This document shows positions 15,001 to 24,536 of a stretch of 64,000 nt of DNA, piece by piece. The position numbers and the translations under genes were made by a program. Each line of letters begins with the position of its first letter. The stretch's first letter is position 1. The notes below the pieces were generated by a model. It did no database searches, was not told the origin of the DNA, and saw nothing but the letters and a program-made list of their open reading frames with translations. Origin of the DNA: Anthopleura xanthogrammica (lineage: Eukaryota; Cnidaria; Anthozoa; Actiniaria; Actiniidae); contig OZ025212.1 in assembly GCA_964019055.1 (NCBI GenBank), positions 9,725,109-9,789,108 on the forward strand, in the 5' to 3' direction.

Positions 15001-18000
15001 TTTTTTCCCAGCAAAACAGTGTTTTGGACATCCAAAATGTGCTTTTCTCGGCCAAAACTTGCGTTTAGCAGTGAAAACGTCGTGTTTTGAGCAAAAGAAA
15101 ATTCTCAGCAAATTTCAGATTTTCTCAGCCAAAAACACCTTTTTTGACCAAAAAGCACCTTTACTCAGCCAAAACCCCATTTTTTTTGGCCAAAAAGTCG
15201 TGTTTTTATCTCAAGAGGTATTTTCATGAGCAAGAAGTGGGGGTTTCAGCAAACAGGTCACGCCGTCAGCGAAAAACCTGGTTTTGAGAGCCAAAATGGC
15301 CATTTTTCAGTTTTTTGGGCTAAAAAGCTTTTTTTCCCAGCAAAACAGTGTTTTGGACATCCAAAATGTGCTTTTCTCGGCCAAAACTTGCGTTTAGCAG
15401 TGAAAACGTCGTGTTTTGAGCAAAAGAAAATTCTCAGCAAATTTCAGTTTTTCTCAGCCAAAAACACCTTTTTTGACCAAAAAGCACCTTTACTCAGCCA
15501 AAACCCCATTTTTTTTGGCCAAAAAGTCGTGTTTTTATCTCAAGAGGTATTTTCATGAGCAAGAAGTGGGGGTTTCAGCAAACAGGTCACGCCGTCAGCG
15601 AAAAACCTGGTTTTGAGAGCCAAAATGGCCATTTTTCAGTTTTTTGGGCTAAAAAGCTTTTTTTCCCAGCAAAACAGTGTTTTGGACATCCAAAATGTGC
15701 TTTTCTCGGCCAAAACTTGCGTTTAGCAGTGAAAACGTCGTGTTTTGAGCAAAAGAAAATTCTCAGCAAATTTCAGATTTTCTCAGCCAAAAACACCTTT
15801 TTTGACCAAAAAGCACCTTTACTCAGCCAAAACCCCATTTTTTTTGGCCAAAAAGTCGTGTTTTTATCTCAAGAGGTATTTTCATGAGCAAGAAGTGGGG
15901 GTTTCAGCAAACAGGTCACGCCGTCAGCGAAAAACCTGGTTTTGAGAGCCAAAATGGCCATTTTTCAGTTTTTTGGGCTAAAAAGCTTTTTTTCCCAGCA
16001 AAACAGTGTTTTGGACATCCAAAATGTGCTTTTCTCGGCCAAAACTTGCGTTTAGCAGTGAAAACGTCGTGTTTTGAGCAAAAGAAAATTCTCAGCAAAT
16101 TTCAGATTTTCTCAGCCAAAAACACCTTTTTTGACCAAAAAGCACCTTTACTCAGCCAAAACCCCATTTTTTTTGGCCAAAAAGTCGTGTTTTTATCTCA
16201 AGAGGAATTTTCATGAGCAAGAAGTGGGGGTTTCAGCAAACAGGTCACGCCGTCAGCGAAAAACCTGGTTTTGAGAGCCAAAATGGCCATTTTTCAGTTT
16301 TTTGGGCTAAAAAGCTTTTTTTCCCAGCAAAACAGTGTTTTGGACATCCAAAATGTGCTTTTCTCGGCCAAAACTTGCGTTTAGCAGTGAAAACGTCGTG
16401 TTTTGAGCAAAAGAAAATTCTCAGCAAATTTCAGATTTTCTCAGCCAAAAACACCTTTTTGGACCAAAAAGCACCTTTACTCAGCCAAAACCCCATTTTT
16501 TTTCGCCAAAAAGTCGTGTTTTTATCTCAAGAGGTATTTTCATGAGCAAGAAGTGGGGGTTTCAGCAAACAGGTCACGCCGTCAGCGAAAAACCTGGTTT
16601 TGAGAGCCAAAATGGCCATTTTTCAGTTTTTTGGGCTAAAAAGCTTTTTTTCCCAGCAAAACAGTGTTTTGGACATCCAAAATGTGCTTTTCTCGGCCAA
16701 AACTTGCGTTTAGCAGTGAAAACGTCGTGTTTTGAGCAAAAGAAAATTCTCAGCAAATTTCAGATTTTCTCAGCCAAAAACACCTTTTTTGACCAAAAAG
16801 CACCTTTACTCAGCCAAAACCCCATTTTTTTTGGCCAAAAAGTCGTGTTTTTATCTCAAGAGGTATTTTCATGAGCAAGAAGTGGGGGTTTCAGCAAACA
16901 GGTCACGCCGTCAGCGAAAAACCTGGTTTTGAGAGCCAAAATGGCCATTTTTCAGTTTTTTGGGCTAAAAAGCTTTTTTTCCCAGCAAAACAGTGTTTTG
17001 GACATCCAAAATGTGCTTTTCTCGGCCAAAACTTGCGTTTAGCAGTGAAAACGTCGTGTTTTGAGCAAAAGAAAATTCTCAGCAAATTTCAGATTTTCTC
17101 AGCCAAAAACACCTTTTTTGACCAAAAAGCACCTTTACTCAGCCAAAACCCCATTTTTTTTGGCCAAAAAGTCGTGTTTTTATCTCAAGAGGTATTTTCA
17201 TGTGCAAGAAGTGGGGGTTTCAGCAAACAGGTCACGCCGTCAGCGAAAAACCTGGTTTTGAGAGCCAAAATGGCCATTTTTCAGTTTTTTGGGCTAAAAA
17301 GCTTTTTTTCCCAGCAAAACAGTGTTTTGGACATCCAAAATGTGCTTTTCTCGGCCAAAACTTGCGTTTAGCAGTGAAAACGTCGTGTTTTGAGCAAAAG
17401 AAAATTGTCAGCAAATTTCAGATTTTCTCAGCCAAAAACACCTTTTTGGACCAAAAAGCACCTTTACTCAGCCAAAACCCCATTTTTTTTGGCCAAAAAG
17501 TCGTGTTTTTATCTCAAGAGGTATTTTCATGAGCAAGAAGTGGGGGTTTCAGCAAACAGGTCACGCCGTCAGCGAAAAACCTGGTTTTGAGAGCCAAAAT
17601 GGCCATTTTTCAGTTTTTTGGGCTAAAAAGCTTTTTTTCCCAGCAAAACAGTGTTTTGGACATCCAAAATGTGCTTTTCTCGGCCAAAACTTGCGTTTAG
17701 CAGTGAAAACGTCGTGTTTTGAGCAAAAGAAAATTGTCAGCAAATTTCAGATTTTCTCAGCCAAAAACACCTTTTCTGACCAAAAAGCACCTTTACTCAG
17801 CCAAAACCCCATTTTTTTTGGCCAAAAAGTCGTGTTTTTATCTCAAGAGGTATTTTCATGAGCAAGAAGTGGGGGTTTCAGCAAACAGGTCACGCCGTCA
17901 GCGAAAAACCTGGTTTTGAGAGCCAAAATGGCCATTTTTCAGTTTTTTGGGCTAAAAAGCTTTTTTTCCCAGCAAAACAGTGTTTTGGACATCCAAAATG

Positions 18001-19512
18001 TGCTTTTCTCGGCCAAAACTTGCGTTTAGCAGTGAAAACGTCGTGTTTTGAGCAAAAGAAAATTCTCAGCAAATTTCAGATTTTCTCAGCCAAAAACACC
18101 TTTTTGGACCAAAAAGCACCTTTACTCAGCCAAAACCCCATTTTTTTTGGCCAAAAAGTCGTGTTTTTATCTCAAGAGGTATTTTCATGAGCAAGAAGTG
18201 GGGGTTTCAGCAAACAGGTCACGCCGTCAGCGAAAAACCTGGTTTTGAGAGCCAAAATGGCCATTTTTCAGTTTTTTGGGCTAAAAAGCTTTTTTTCCCA
18301 GCAAAACAGTGTTTTGGACATCCAAAATGTGCGTTTCTCGGCCAAAACTTGCGTTTAGCGGTGAAAACGTCGTGTTTTGAGCAAAAGAAAATTGTCAGCA
18401 AATTTCAGATTTTCTCAGCCAAAAACACCTTTTTTGACCAAAAAGCACCTTTACTCAGCCAAAACCCCATTTTTTTTGGCCAAAAAGTCGTGTTTTTATC
18501 TCAAGAGGTATTTTCATGAGCAAGAAGTGGGGGTTTCAGCAAACAGGTCACGCCGTCAGCGAAAAACCTGGTTTTGAGAGCCAAAATGGCCATTTTTCAG
18601 TTTTTTGGGCTAAAAAGCTTTTTTTCCCAGCAAAACTGTTTTGGACATCCAAAATGTGCTTTTATCCGCCAAAACTTGCGTTTAGCAGTGAAAACGTCGT
18701 GTTTTGAGCAAAAGAAAATTGTCAGCAAATTTCAGATTTTCTCAGCCAAAAACACCTTTTTTGACCAAAAAGCACCTTTACTCAGCCAAAACCCCATTTT
18801 TTTTGGCCAAAAAGTCGTGTTTTTATCTCAAGAGGTATTTTCATGAGCAAGAAGTGGGGGTTTCAGCAAACAGGTCACGCCGTCAGCGAAAAACCTGGTT
18901 TTGAGAGCCAAAATGGCCATTTTTCAGTTTTTTGGGCTAAAAAGCTTTTTTTCCCAGCAAAACAGTGTTTTGGACATCCAAAATGTGCGTTTCTCGGCCA
19001 AAACTTGCGTTTAGCAGTGAAAACGTCGTGTTTTGAGCAAAAGAAAATTGTCAGCAAATTTCAGATTTTCTCAGCCAAAAACACCTTTTTTGACCAAAAA
19101 GCACCTTTACTCAGCCAAAACCCCATTTTTTTTGGCCAAAAAGTCGTGTTTTTATCTCAAGAGGTATTTTCATGAGCAAGAAGTGGGGGTTTCAGCAAAC
19201 AGGTCACGCCGTCAGCGAAAAACCTGGTTTTGAGAGCCAAAATGGCCATTTTTCAGTTTTTTGGGCTAAAAAGCTTTTTTTCCCAGCAAAACAGTGTTTT
19301 GGACATCCAAAATGTGCTTTTCTCGGCCAAAACTTGCGTTTAGCAGTGAAAACGTCGTGTTTTGAGCAAAAGAAAATTCTCAGCAAATTTCAGATTTTCT
19401 CAGCCAAAAACACCTTTTTTGACCAAAAAGCACCTTTACTCAGCCAAAACCCCATTTTTTTTCGCCAAAAAGTCGTGTTTTTATCTCAAGAGGTATTTTC
19501 ATGAGCAAGAAG
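1..19512 (+). repeat. 329-bp satellite array, left block (~59 copies)
   Basis: The same unit recurs every 329 bp; for example the ATGAGCAAGAAGTGGGGG landmark is at 95, 424, 753, 1082 and so on to 19172 and 19501. Units differ by a few recurrent substitutions (ATTCTCAGC or ATTGTCAGC; TTTGGCC or TTTCGCC) and rare indels, such as an extra T near 5650 and 11900 and a 6-bp loss near 10258. Inside the unit there is a ~20-bp sub-period in which a GCCAAAA-like A-tract alternates with a T-tract. All frames carry ORFs of 110, 66 and 60 codons. Because 329 is not a multiple of 3 and indels are tolerated, I read these as by-products of homogenised repeats, not genes. No gene was seen here. Confidence 0.97.
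19508..19512. repeat. Target-site duplication, left copy (AGAAG)
   Basis: AGAAG directly precedes the left inverted repeat and is repeated at 36811-36815 directly after the right one. The uninterrupted satellite has a single AGAAG at this position of the unit, so this is the duplication made on insertion. Polintons usually make a 6-bp duplication; here only 5 bp match. Confidence 0.9.
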
Positions 19513-20388
19513 AGTAGGTATAGAAGGCCGATTCTAGGATTTTGTGTTACTCTTCCCAGTCAAAAGAACACATCTCCAAAAATCACGCCTAAACTTTTTT
19601 ACACAGACCAGGCCTCGCCGCAAATACACGGGAACGACCTCGCCGCGAATACACAGGCACGGCCTCGCCGCAAATACCCCCACGCCCCTCCCAGTCAAAA
19701 GAACACATCTCCAAAAATCACGCCTAAACTTTTTTACACAGACCAGGCCTCGCCGCGAATACACCCACGTCCTTCCCCCTCGCCGCGAATACACAGGCAC
19801 GACCTCGCCGCGAATACACAGACACGACCTCACCACGAATACACGGGAACGCCCTCACCGCGAATACACAGACCAGCCCTCGCCGCAAATACACGGGAAC
19901 GCCCTCGCCGCGAATACACAGACACGACCACGCCGCACATTTCCCTCACGTCCTTCCCCCTCCCTCCAACGCACAGGCACGGCCTCGCCGCACATTTCCC
20001 CCTCACGTCCTTCCCCCTCCCTCCAACATCACGCCTAAACCAGAGTAATCCCCCAACACGATCACTCACGCCTTCCCCGAAGTCCAAGGATCACGACCAA
20101 CCCCCTAATCCCCCAACACGATCACTCACGCCTTCCCCGAAGTCCAAAGATCACACCTACATCAGAGTAATTCTCCTTCTTTTCCCCAGGATGCGCTCAA
20201 AGGGCTCCCACTCCTGGAGTTCTTTGAGGTCTAGGGATCAGAGTAAGACTTTAAGTGAAAGAACACTTTTCCAGAAGGGGCTTGACTGGACTAGATGTGC
20301 GCGGGGAGAAGAGGGAAGGCGCGAGCTAGTCTTGGGAAGAGAAGGAGGGAAGAGAGGGGAACTCCCCCACAAAGAAAAAGAAAAGAAG
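19513..20388 (+). repeat. Left terminal inverted repeat (~0.88 kb)
   Basis: This matches the reverse complement of 35849-36810 over its whole length with internal indels. The outer ~45 bp and the inner ~300 bp are nearly identical. The middle is GC-rich and made of short direct repeats: a ~25-bp motif like CGCCGCGAATACACAGG, a block around AAAATCACGCCTAAACTTTT present twice (near 19576 and 19703), and a block around ATCACTCACGCCTTCCCCG present twice (near 20060 and 20120). The inner edge is a purine-rich AAAGAAAAAG tract. Open frames crossing it (including one starting in the satellite) are not judged to be genes. Protein-primed replication would start at the outer end. Confidence 0.93.
19612..19960 (+). 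repeat. Subterminal ~25-bp minisatellite in left TIR
   Basis: Imperfect ~25-bp repeats contain CTCGCCGCGAATACACAG followed by GCACGAC, GAACGCC or ACCAGCC variants. The array is interrupted by the second copy of the CAAAAGAACACATCTCC block. The right TIR holds the same motif family in a different order and number (36360-36720, complementary strand), so the two ends have rearranged independently. Confidence 0.8.
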
Positions 20389-20441
20389 ATCTTTCTAAAA
20401 ATACTAAAGCAAGTAAAAGTTGAAAAAAAATCTTGCTTATC

Positions 20442-20448
20442 ATAAAAG
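20442..20448 (+). promoter_or_regulatory. ATAAAAG start-proximal motif
   Basis: ATAAAAG lies 5 nt before the ATG at 20454. It is one of a series of ATAAAG-like motifs found directly upstream of most genes of the element, and it supports 20454 as the start of the small gene. Confidence 0.5.
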
Positions 20449-20453
20449 AAAAG

Positions 20454-20660
20454 ATGCCAAAAGGAAAAGGAATAAATAGTAAGGCTAGTAATATGTGTTC
20501 TGTTCCGAACATAGATGGGCACTGGAACAACCCCCATAACAATCCCTATCGTTCCGTACGATACAACCAATATCCTCGACCTAAGGAATCTGAGCGTGCT
20601 ATTCAACCTCAACCTCAACCTCAACCTCAGCCTCAGCCTCAACCTAATCCTAGTAATTAG
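20454..20660 (+). CDS. Small Pro/Gln-repeat protein, unknown function (68 aa)
   Basis: This is a short frame between the left TIR and the polymerase gene. The start is chosen because ATAAAAG ends 5 nt upstream, as at other genes of the element. The N-terminal part is basic (Lys/Gly-rich) and the middle is Asn/Tyr/Arg-rich. The C-terminus is a run of Pro-Gln dipeptides encoded by a CCTCAA/CCTCAG tandem repeat (about 20609-20646). No domain is recognised and no membrane segment is visible. It could be a small DNA-binding or accessory protein, but this rests only on charge and position. It lies 90 bp upstream of the polymerase on the same strand. It may also be a chance frame; the start motif is the main support. 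Confidence 0.5.
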   Translation: MPKGKGINSKASNMCSVPNIDGHWNNPHNNPYRSVRYNQYPRPKESERAIQPQPQPQPQPQPQPNPSN

Positions 20661-20736
20661 AGCCAATTAAGATCTTAAAGAAGAACTTTGAGATCTGTGG
20701 AAAACGAAATTTGTTTCCAAAGAATATCTAGGCCAT

Positions 20737-20743
20737 AATAAAG
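20737..20743 (+). promoter_or_regulatory. AATAAAG start-proximal motif of PolB
   Basis: AATAAAG ends 7 nt before the polymerase ATG (20751), within an A-rich stretch. It belongs to the same motif class as those before the capsid, ATPase and late genes. Confidence 0.5.
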
Positions 20744-20750
20744 TGAAAAA

Positions 20751-23700
20751 ATGCAGAACATTTTAGACAGCCCTATTCCTGAGACTAAAATACCCCTAGT
20801 CCCTCCAATAAGGCCGACAAAGCCAACTTCAAATCCAAAGCCCCGCATCATCAAGAAAATCCAGGAGGAGCTAAAAAATTTTTCAGAGTGGTTATTACCA
20901 CTCATTCGCCCCAAGATTAGGAATCGCGCTGAGGTGAAGATCGCGAAGCTGAAGAAGAGAATAAAGGCTATTTATCGTAGATCAGAAAAAGAGAATACGC
21001 TGAAAAAATCCTCGTTCAAATCATATCTTAAGGAACACAGGATTCTCGGACGTAATCGTGACGTAGACCCCAGCGTATTCTTAAAGAAGCAGGAAAAACG
21101 CGTCCTAGAGACCATCGCGATAACTAAGAAGCCCACGAAGATTAAGTTCTACTTAACCTGTGAGTTCCATAAGATCGGGAACGATGGACAAGAAGTCACT
21201 AGCGAAGGACATTTCCACACAGTACCAGAAATAGTAACAAAAAGCACCAACTTAATAAACCTATACGAGAAAATTTCCGAGGACATCCTAGAAAGAATCG
21301 TCGAATTCCAGAACGAGGGTTCTGGCTGGGCCATTGGGAAAGTAGTATCCTTAAGCATTCATTTCGCGAAATACGAACCCCTAAAAGCTAGCACATTCAT
21401 TCCCCTTCCTCAAGAATTAGCAACAAAGAAGGCCATCATTAACCCCAAGAACGAAGACGATCAATGCTTCAAGTGGGCGGTAACCGCGGCCCTATTTACA
21501 CCAAAAAGTCATCCTGAGAGGATAACGCGAACGCTTAAGGAAAACGCGGAAAAGCTAAACTGGGACGGACTTCGCTTTCCGCTAGAGCTACGAGATATCC
21601 GAATCTTCGAGAAAAATAACAAGGACTGCGCAATTAGTGTCTTAGGTTACGAAGGGGAGGACTTCGAGCCCCTCAGAATCTACGAAGGGGAAATCAGGGA
21701 GCACAACATCATCCTACTACTAATCTCCAACGAGAAAACGAAGCACTATTGTTGGATTAAGGACTTATCGAGACTTTTATCCTCCCAACTATCGAATCAC
21801 CAACATAAGAAACACTTCTGCTTAAGATGTCTTAACTCCTTTAGCAACGAGTACGTTCTCCGAGAGCATTCCGAATGGTGTGGTCAACACAAATCCGTAA
21901 AAGTAACCGTTCCCCCCAAAGGAACTGCACTCGAGTTCAAGAACCAACATCATTCTATGAAAGTTCCCTTCGTCATCTACGCCGACTTTGAGTGCATTCT
22001 GGAAAAAGTCGCTTCTTGTTCTTCAGACCCAAAAAGATCTTTTACAGAACCATGCCAAAAGCACAAGCCCTCGGGATACTGTTACGTGATCAAATACGAC
22101 GAAAACGCGCTTCCTCCAAAAATCGTGAAATACACAGCTCAAAGCGAGGAAGAAGACTTGGGAGAACACGTTCTTTTCTTATACAAAAAACTTTCCGAGA
22201 AGAAAAAGCTGGTAATGACCGACCTAGATCGAAAGGAATACGAAGAAGCAAAGCACTGCCATATCTGTAGGGAAAAGCTAGGAAGGGATAAAGTAAGAGA
22301 TCACGATCATCTCACAGGGAAATTCCGAGGGGCGGCGCATAATAAGTGTAATCTTCAGCACAAACTTCCGAACTTCATTCCCATCTTTTTCCACAATCTT
22401 TCGGGATACGACGCCCACCTGTTCGTAAAAGCCCTAGGAATCAGCAAAGGTAAGATTAAGTGCATCGCGAAGAATGAGGAACAGTACATCTCTTTTAGTA
22501 AGAGAATCATCGTGGATCACTACACGGACAAAGAGGGGAAAATCCATGATGTTTACTTAGAAGCGAGATTCCTCGACAGCTACAAGTTCATGTCCTCCAG
22601 CTTGAGCAACCTTACCAACAATCTAACGAAAGATCAGTTCGAAGTCATCAGTTCCTTTTACGGAGGCGAACATCTTAACTTATTGATGAGAAAAGGAGTG
22701 TACCCCTACGAGTACATGGATTCCCTTACGAAGTTAGAGGAACCCCACCTACCCCCAAGGGAAGCCTTTCATTCAGATCTTAACGATAGCGACATCACAA
22801 AAGAAGACTACGAGCACGCGCAAAAAGTATGGAAAATCTTCAACATGAAGACGATGAAAGACTATCACGACCTATATCTCCAAACGGACGTGCTTCTCCT
22901 AGCGGACGTATTCGAGAACTTCAGAATCGTTTGTAGAAGATACTATGACTTAGATCCCGCTTGGTATTACACGGCCCCTGGACTTGCTTGGGACGCCATG
23001 TTAAAAATCACGAACATCCGACTAGAACTTCTCAGCGACATAGACATGATCTTAATGATGGAAAGCGGAATCCGAGGAGGAATTTCCTCTGTGGGAAGTA
23101 AGCGTTACGCAAAGGCTAATAATAAGTACCTGAAGAACTACAATCCTAACGAAAAAAGCACTTACATTCCCTACTGGGACGCGAATAACCTCTACGGATG
23201 GGCAATGTCCCAACCCCTTCCAACGAAAGGCTTCACGTGGATGACTCGAAGTAAGCTGTGGAAGTGGAGAAGAATTCCCTGTATCTTAGACGTTGATCTA
23301 GAGTATCCCCGACAACTACACAATCTCCATAACGACTATCCCCTTGCCCCAGAGCACCTTAAGGCGAAAAGTGGAGTAATGAAGCTTATTCCGAACTTCT
23401 ACGACAAGTCACACTACGTGGTACATCACGATACTCTAAAATTCTACGAAAGCCAGGGACTAAGAATCACGAAGGTCCATAGGGGAATTTCCTTTGAAGA
23501 ATCCCCCTGGTTAAAGAAGTACATTGACCTAAATACAGACTTAAGAACCAAGGCGACGAACGATTTCGAGAAAGATTTCTTCAAGCTCATGAACAACAGC
23601 GTCTTCGGAAAGACCATGGAGAACATTCGTAATCGACGAGACATACGCTTAGTCACAAACAAAAAGCAAGCGAATAAGCTAACTCGTAAGCCGAACTTCA

Positions 23701-24422
23701 TTGGAGCTAAATCCTTCTCTGAAAAGTTAGCCGCCATTCACATGAGAAGAACGCGCTTAGAGTACAACAAGCCCATTTACCTAGGAATGTCCATCTTAGA
23801 CTTATCTAAGAAATTCATGTATGACTTTCACTATAACTACGTCAAGGAGAAGTACAAGTACAAAGTAACCCTTCTTTACACTGATACTGATAGTCTAATC
23901 TACGAAATCCAGACGCGCGATCTTTACAAAGACATGGAAGGGGACATCGAGAGGTTATTTGACACAAGCAATTATCCCAAAGATCACGCGGGAATAAAGA
24001 AGAGAGTGAACAAAAAAGTAAGAGGAATGATGAAGGACGAGACAGCTGGAAAGCAAGTCACGGAATTCGTTACGCTAAGAGCGAAGCTCTATTGCTTCAG
24101 AACGAGTAGGTATGTAGGAACAGAACTCCCCCAGGGAATAGAAGGTCTCCAGGGAATAGAAGGGCTCCACGAGGAAAAGAAGTGCAAGGGAATCAAAAGA
24201 TGCGTCGTAGAAAACAGCATTCGCTTCTCCCACTACAAAGAGTGCTTATTTACTGGAGAAGAACTTATGAGAACAATGAGAGTCTTCAGAAGCCGATCAC
24301 ACGAAATAACTTCAGAAAAGGTCAATAAGATCGCTCTTTCCTCAAGGGACGACAAACGAGTAATCTTACGAGGAGATCCTCTCACGACCTTAGCCCACGG
24401 TCACTACATGAGCACTACTTGA
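20751..24422 (+). CDS. polB: Protein-primed family B DNA polymerase (Polinton PolB, 1223 aa)
   Basis: Replicative polymerase with 3'-5' proofreading, expected to copy the linear element from protein-capped ends. Visible motifs: ExoI ADFEC (D412, E414), ExoII FHNLSGYDAHL (D554), ExoIII YLQTDVLLLAD (Y709, D713), motif A WDANNLYGWAM (D810), motif B KLMNNSVFG (K945-G953) and motif C YTDTDS (D1045, D1047). All catalytic residues are present. Between ExoI and ExoII is a Cys/His insertion, CHIC (503-506) through RDHDHLTG to AAHNKC (533), resembling the recombination-endonuclease-VII/HNH zinc fold common in Polinton polymerases. A CxxC...H...C zinc-finger-like motif (C357, C360, then H and C near 372-376) precedes the exonuclease domain. 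The ~400-residue N-terminal region, where a terminal protein could reside, contains a possible Cys/His pair (C239, H332). QGIEGL is tandemly duplicated near the C-terminus. It converges with the integrase gene. Confidence 0.97.
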   Translation: MQNILDSPIPETKIPLVPPIRPTKPTSNPKPRIIKKIQEELKNFSEWLLPLIRPKIRNRAEVKIAKLKKRIKAIYRRSEKENTLKKSSFKSYLKEHRILGRNRDVDPSVFLKKQEKRVLETIAITKKPTKIKFYLTCEFHKIGNDGQEVTSEGHFHTVPEIVTKSTNLINLYEKISEDILERIVEFQNEGSGWAIGKVVSLSIHFAKYEPLKASTFIPLPQELATKKAIINPKNEDDQCFKWAVTAALFTPKSHPERITRTLKENAEKLNWDGLRFPLELRDIRIFEKNNKDCAISVLGYEGEDFEPLRIYEGEIREHNIILLLISNEKTKHYCWIKDLSRLLSSQLSNHQHKKHFCLRCLNSFSNEYVLREHSEWCGQHKSVKVTVPPKGTALEFKNQHHSMKVPFVIYADFECILEKVASCSSDPKRSFTEPCQKHKPSGYCYVIKYDENALPPKIVKYTAQSEEEDLGEHVLFLYKKLSEKKKLVMTDLDRKEYEEAKHCHICREKLGRDKVRDHDHLTGKFRGAAHNKCNLQHKLPNFIPIFFHNLSGYDAHLFVKALGISKGKIKCIAKNEEQYISFSKRIIVDHYTDKEGKIHDVYLEARFLDSYKFMSSSLSNLTNNLTKDQFEVISSFYGGEHLNLLMRKGVYPYEYMDSLTKLEEPHLPPREAFHSDLNDSDITKEDYEHAQKVWKIFNMKTMKDYHDLYLQTDVLLLADVFENFRIVCRRYYDLDPAWYYTAPGLAWDAMLKITNIRLELLSDIDMILMMESGIRGGISSVGSKRYAKANNKYLKNYNPNEKSTYIPYWDANNLYGWAMSQPLPTKGFTWMTRSKLWKWRRIPCILDVDLEYPRQLHNLHNDYPLAPEHLKAKSGVMKLIPNFYDKSHYVVHHDTLKFYESQGLRITKVHRGISFEESPWLKKYIDLNTDLRTKATNDFEKDFFKLMNNSVFGKTMENIRNRRDIRLVTNKKQANKLTRKPNFIGAKSFSEKLAAIHMRRTRLEYNKPIYLGMSILDLSKKFMYDFHYNYVKEKYKYKVTLLYTDTDSLIYEIQTRDLYKDMEGDIERLFDTSNYPKDHAGIKKRVNKKVRGMMKDETAGKQVTEFVTLRAKLYCFRTSRYVGTELPQGIEGLQGIEGLHEEKKCKGIKRCVVENSIRFSHYKECLFTGEELMRTMRVFRSRSHEITSEKVNKIALSSRDDKRVILRGDPLTTLAHGHYMSTT

Positions 24423-24536
24423 CGAATCTTTAGCTCATGAGCACAGGGGGTGTGGGGGAGGAACTCCCCCACGGAGGAACTCCCCCACAATCTTTAACTC
24501 ATGAGCACAGGGGGTGTGGGGGAGGAACTCCCCCAC
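24423..24536. terminator. Two 9-bp hairpins between convergent polB and integrase genes
   Basis: The intergenic DNA is a near-perfect tandem duplication containing TCATGAGCACAGGGGGTG. Each copy is followed by a perfect hairpin: arms GTGGGGGAG and CTCCCCCAC, loop GAA, at 24452-24472 and 24516-24536. The second reaches the last base of the integrase stop codon. Position between convergent 3' ends suggests a role in transcript end formation on both strands. This is inference; no T-run or classical poly(A) signal stands out. Related hairpins recur at 32808-32828 and 35895-35915. Confidence 0.5.

Noticed and set aside
1..19500. Hundreds of 60-, 66- and 110-codon ORFs in the 329-bp satellite, sometimes fused to 166-220 codons
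   Set aside because: They are the same frames in each homogenised repeat; unit length is not a multiple of 3, fusions arise from single-base indels, and three overlapping frames are equally open on both strands. Protein composition follows the A/T tracts.
19501..20445. 314-codon frame starting in the satellite and running through the left TIR
   Set aside because: Start lies in the satellite outside the element and the product is the translation of TIR repeats; the right TIR breaks the pattern by indels.
20238..20666. 142-codon minus-strand frame over the left TIR edge and the small Pro/Gln gene
   Set aside because: Its Leu/Arg repeats are the antisense of the CCTCAA repeat and the rest is TIR sequence; no start motif.
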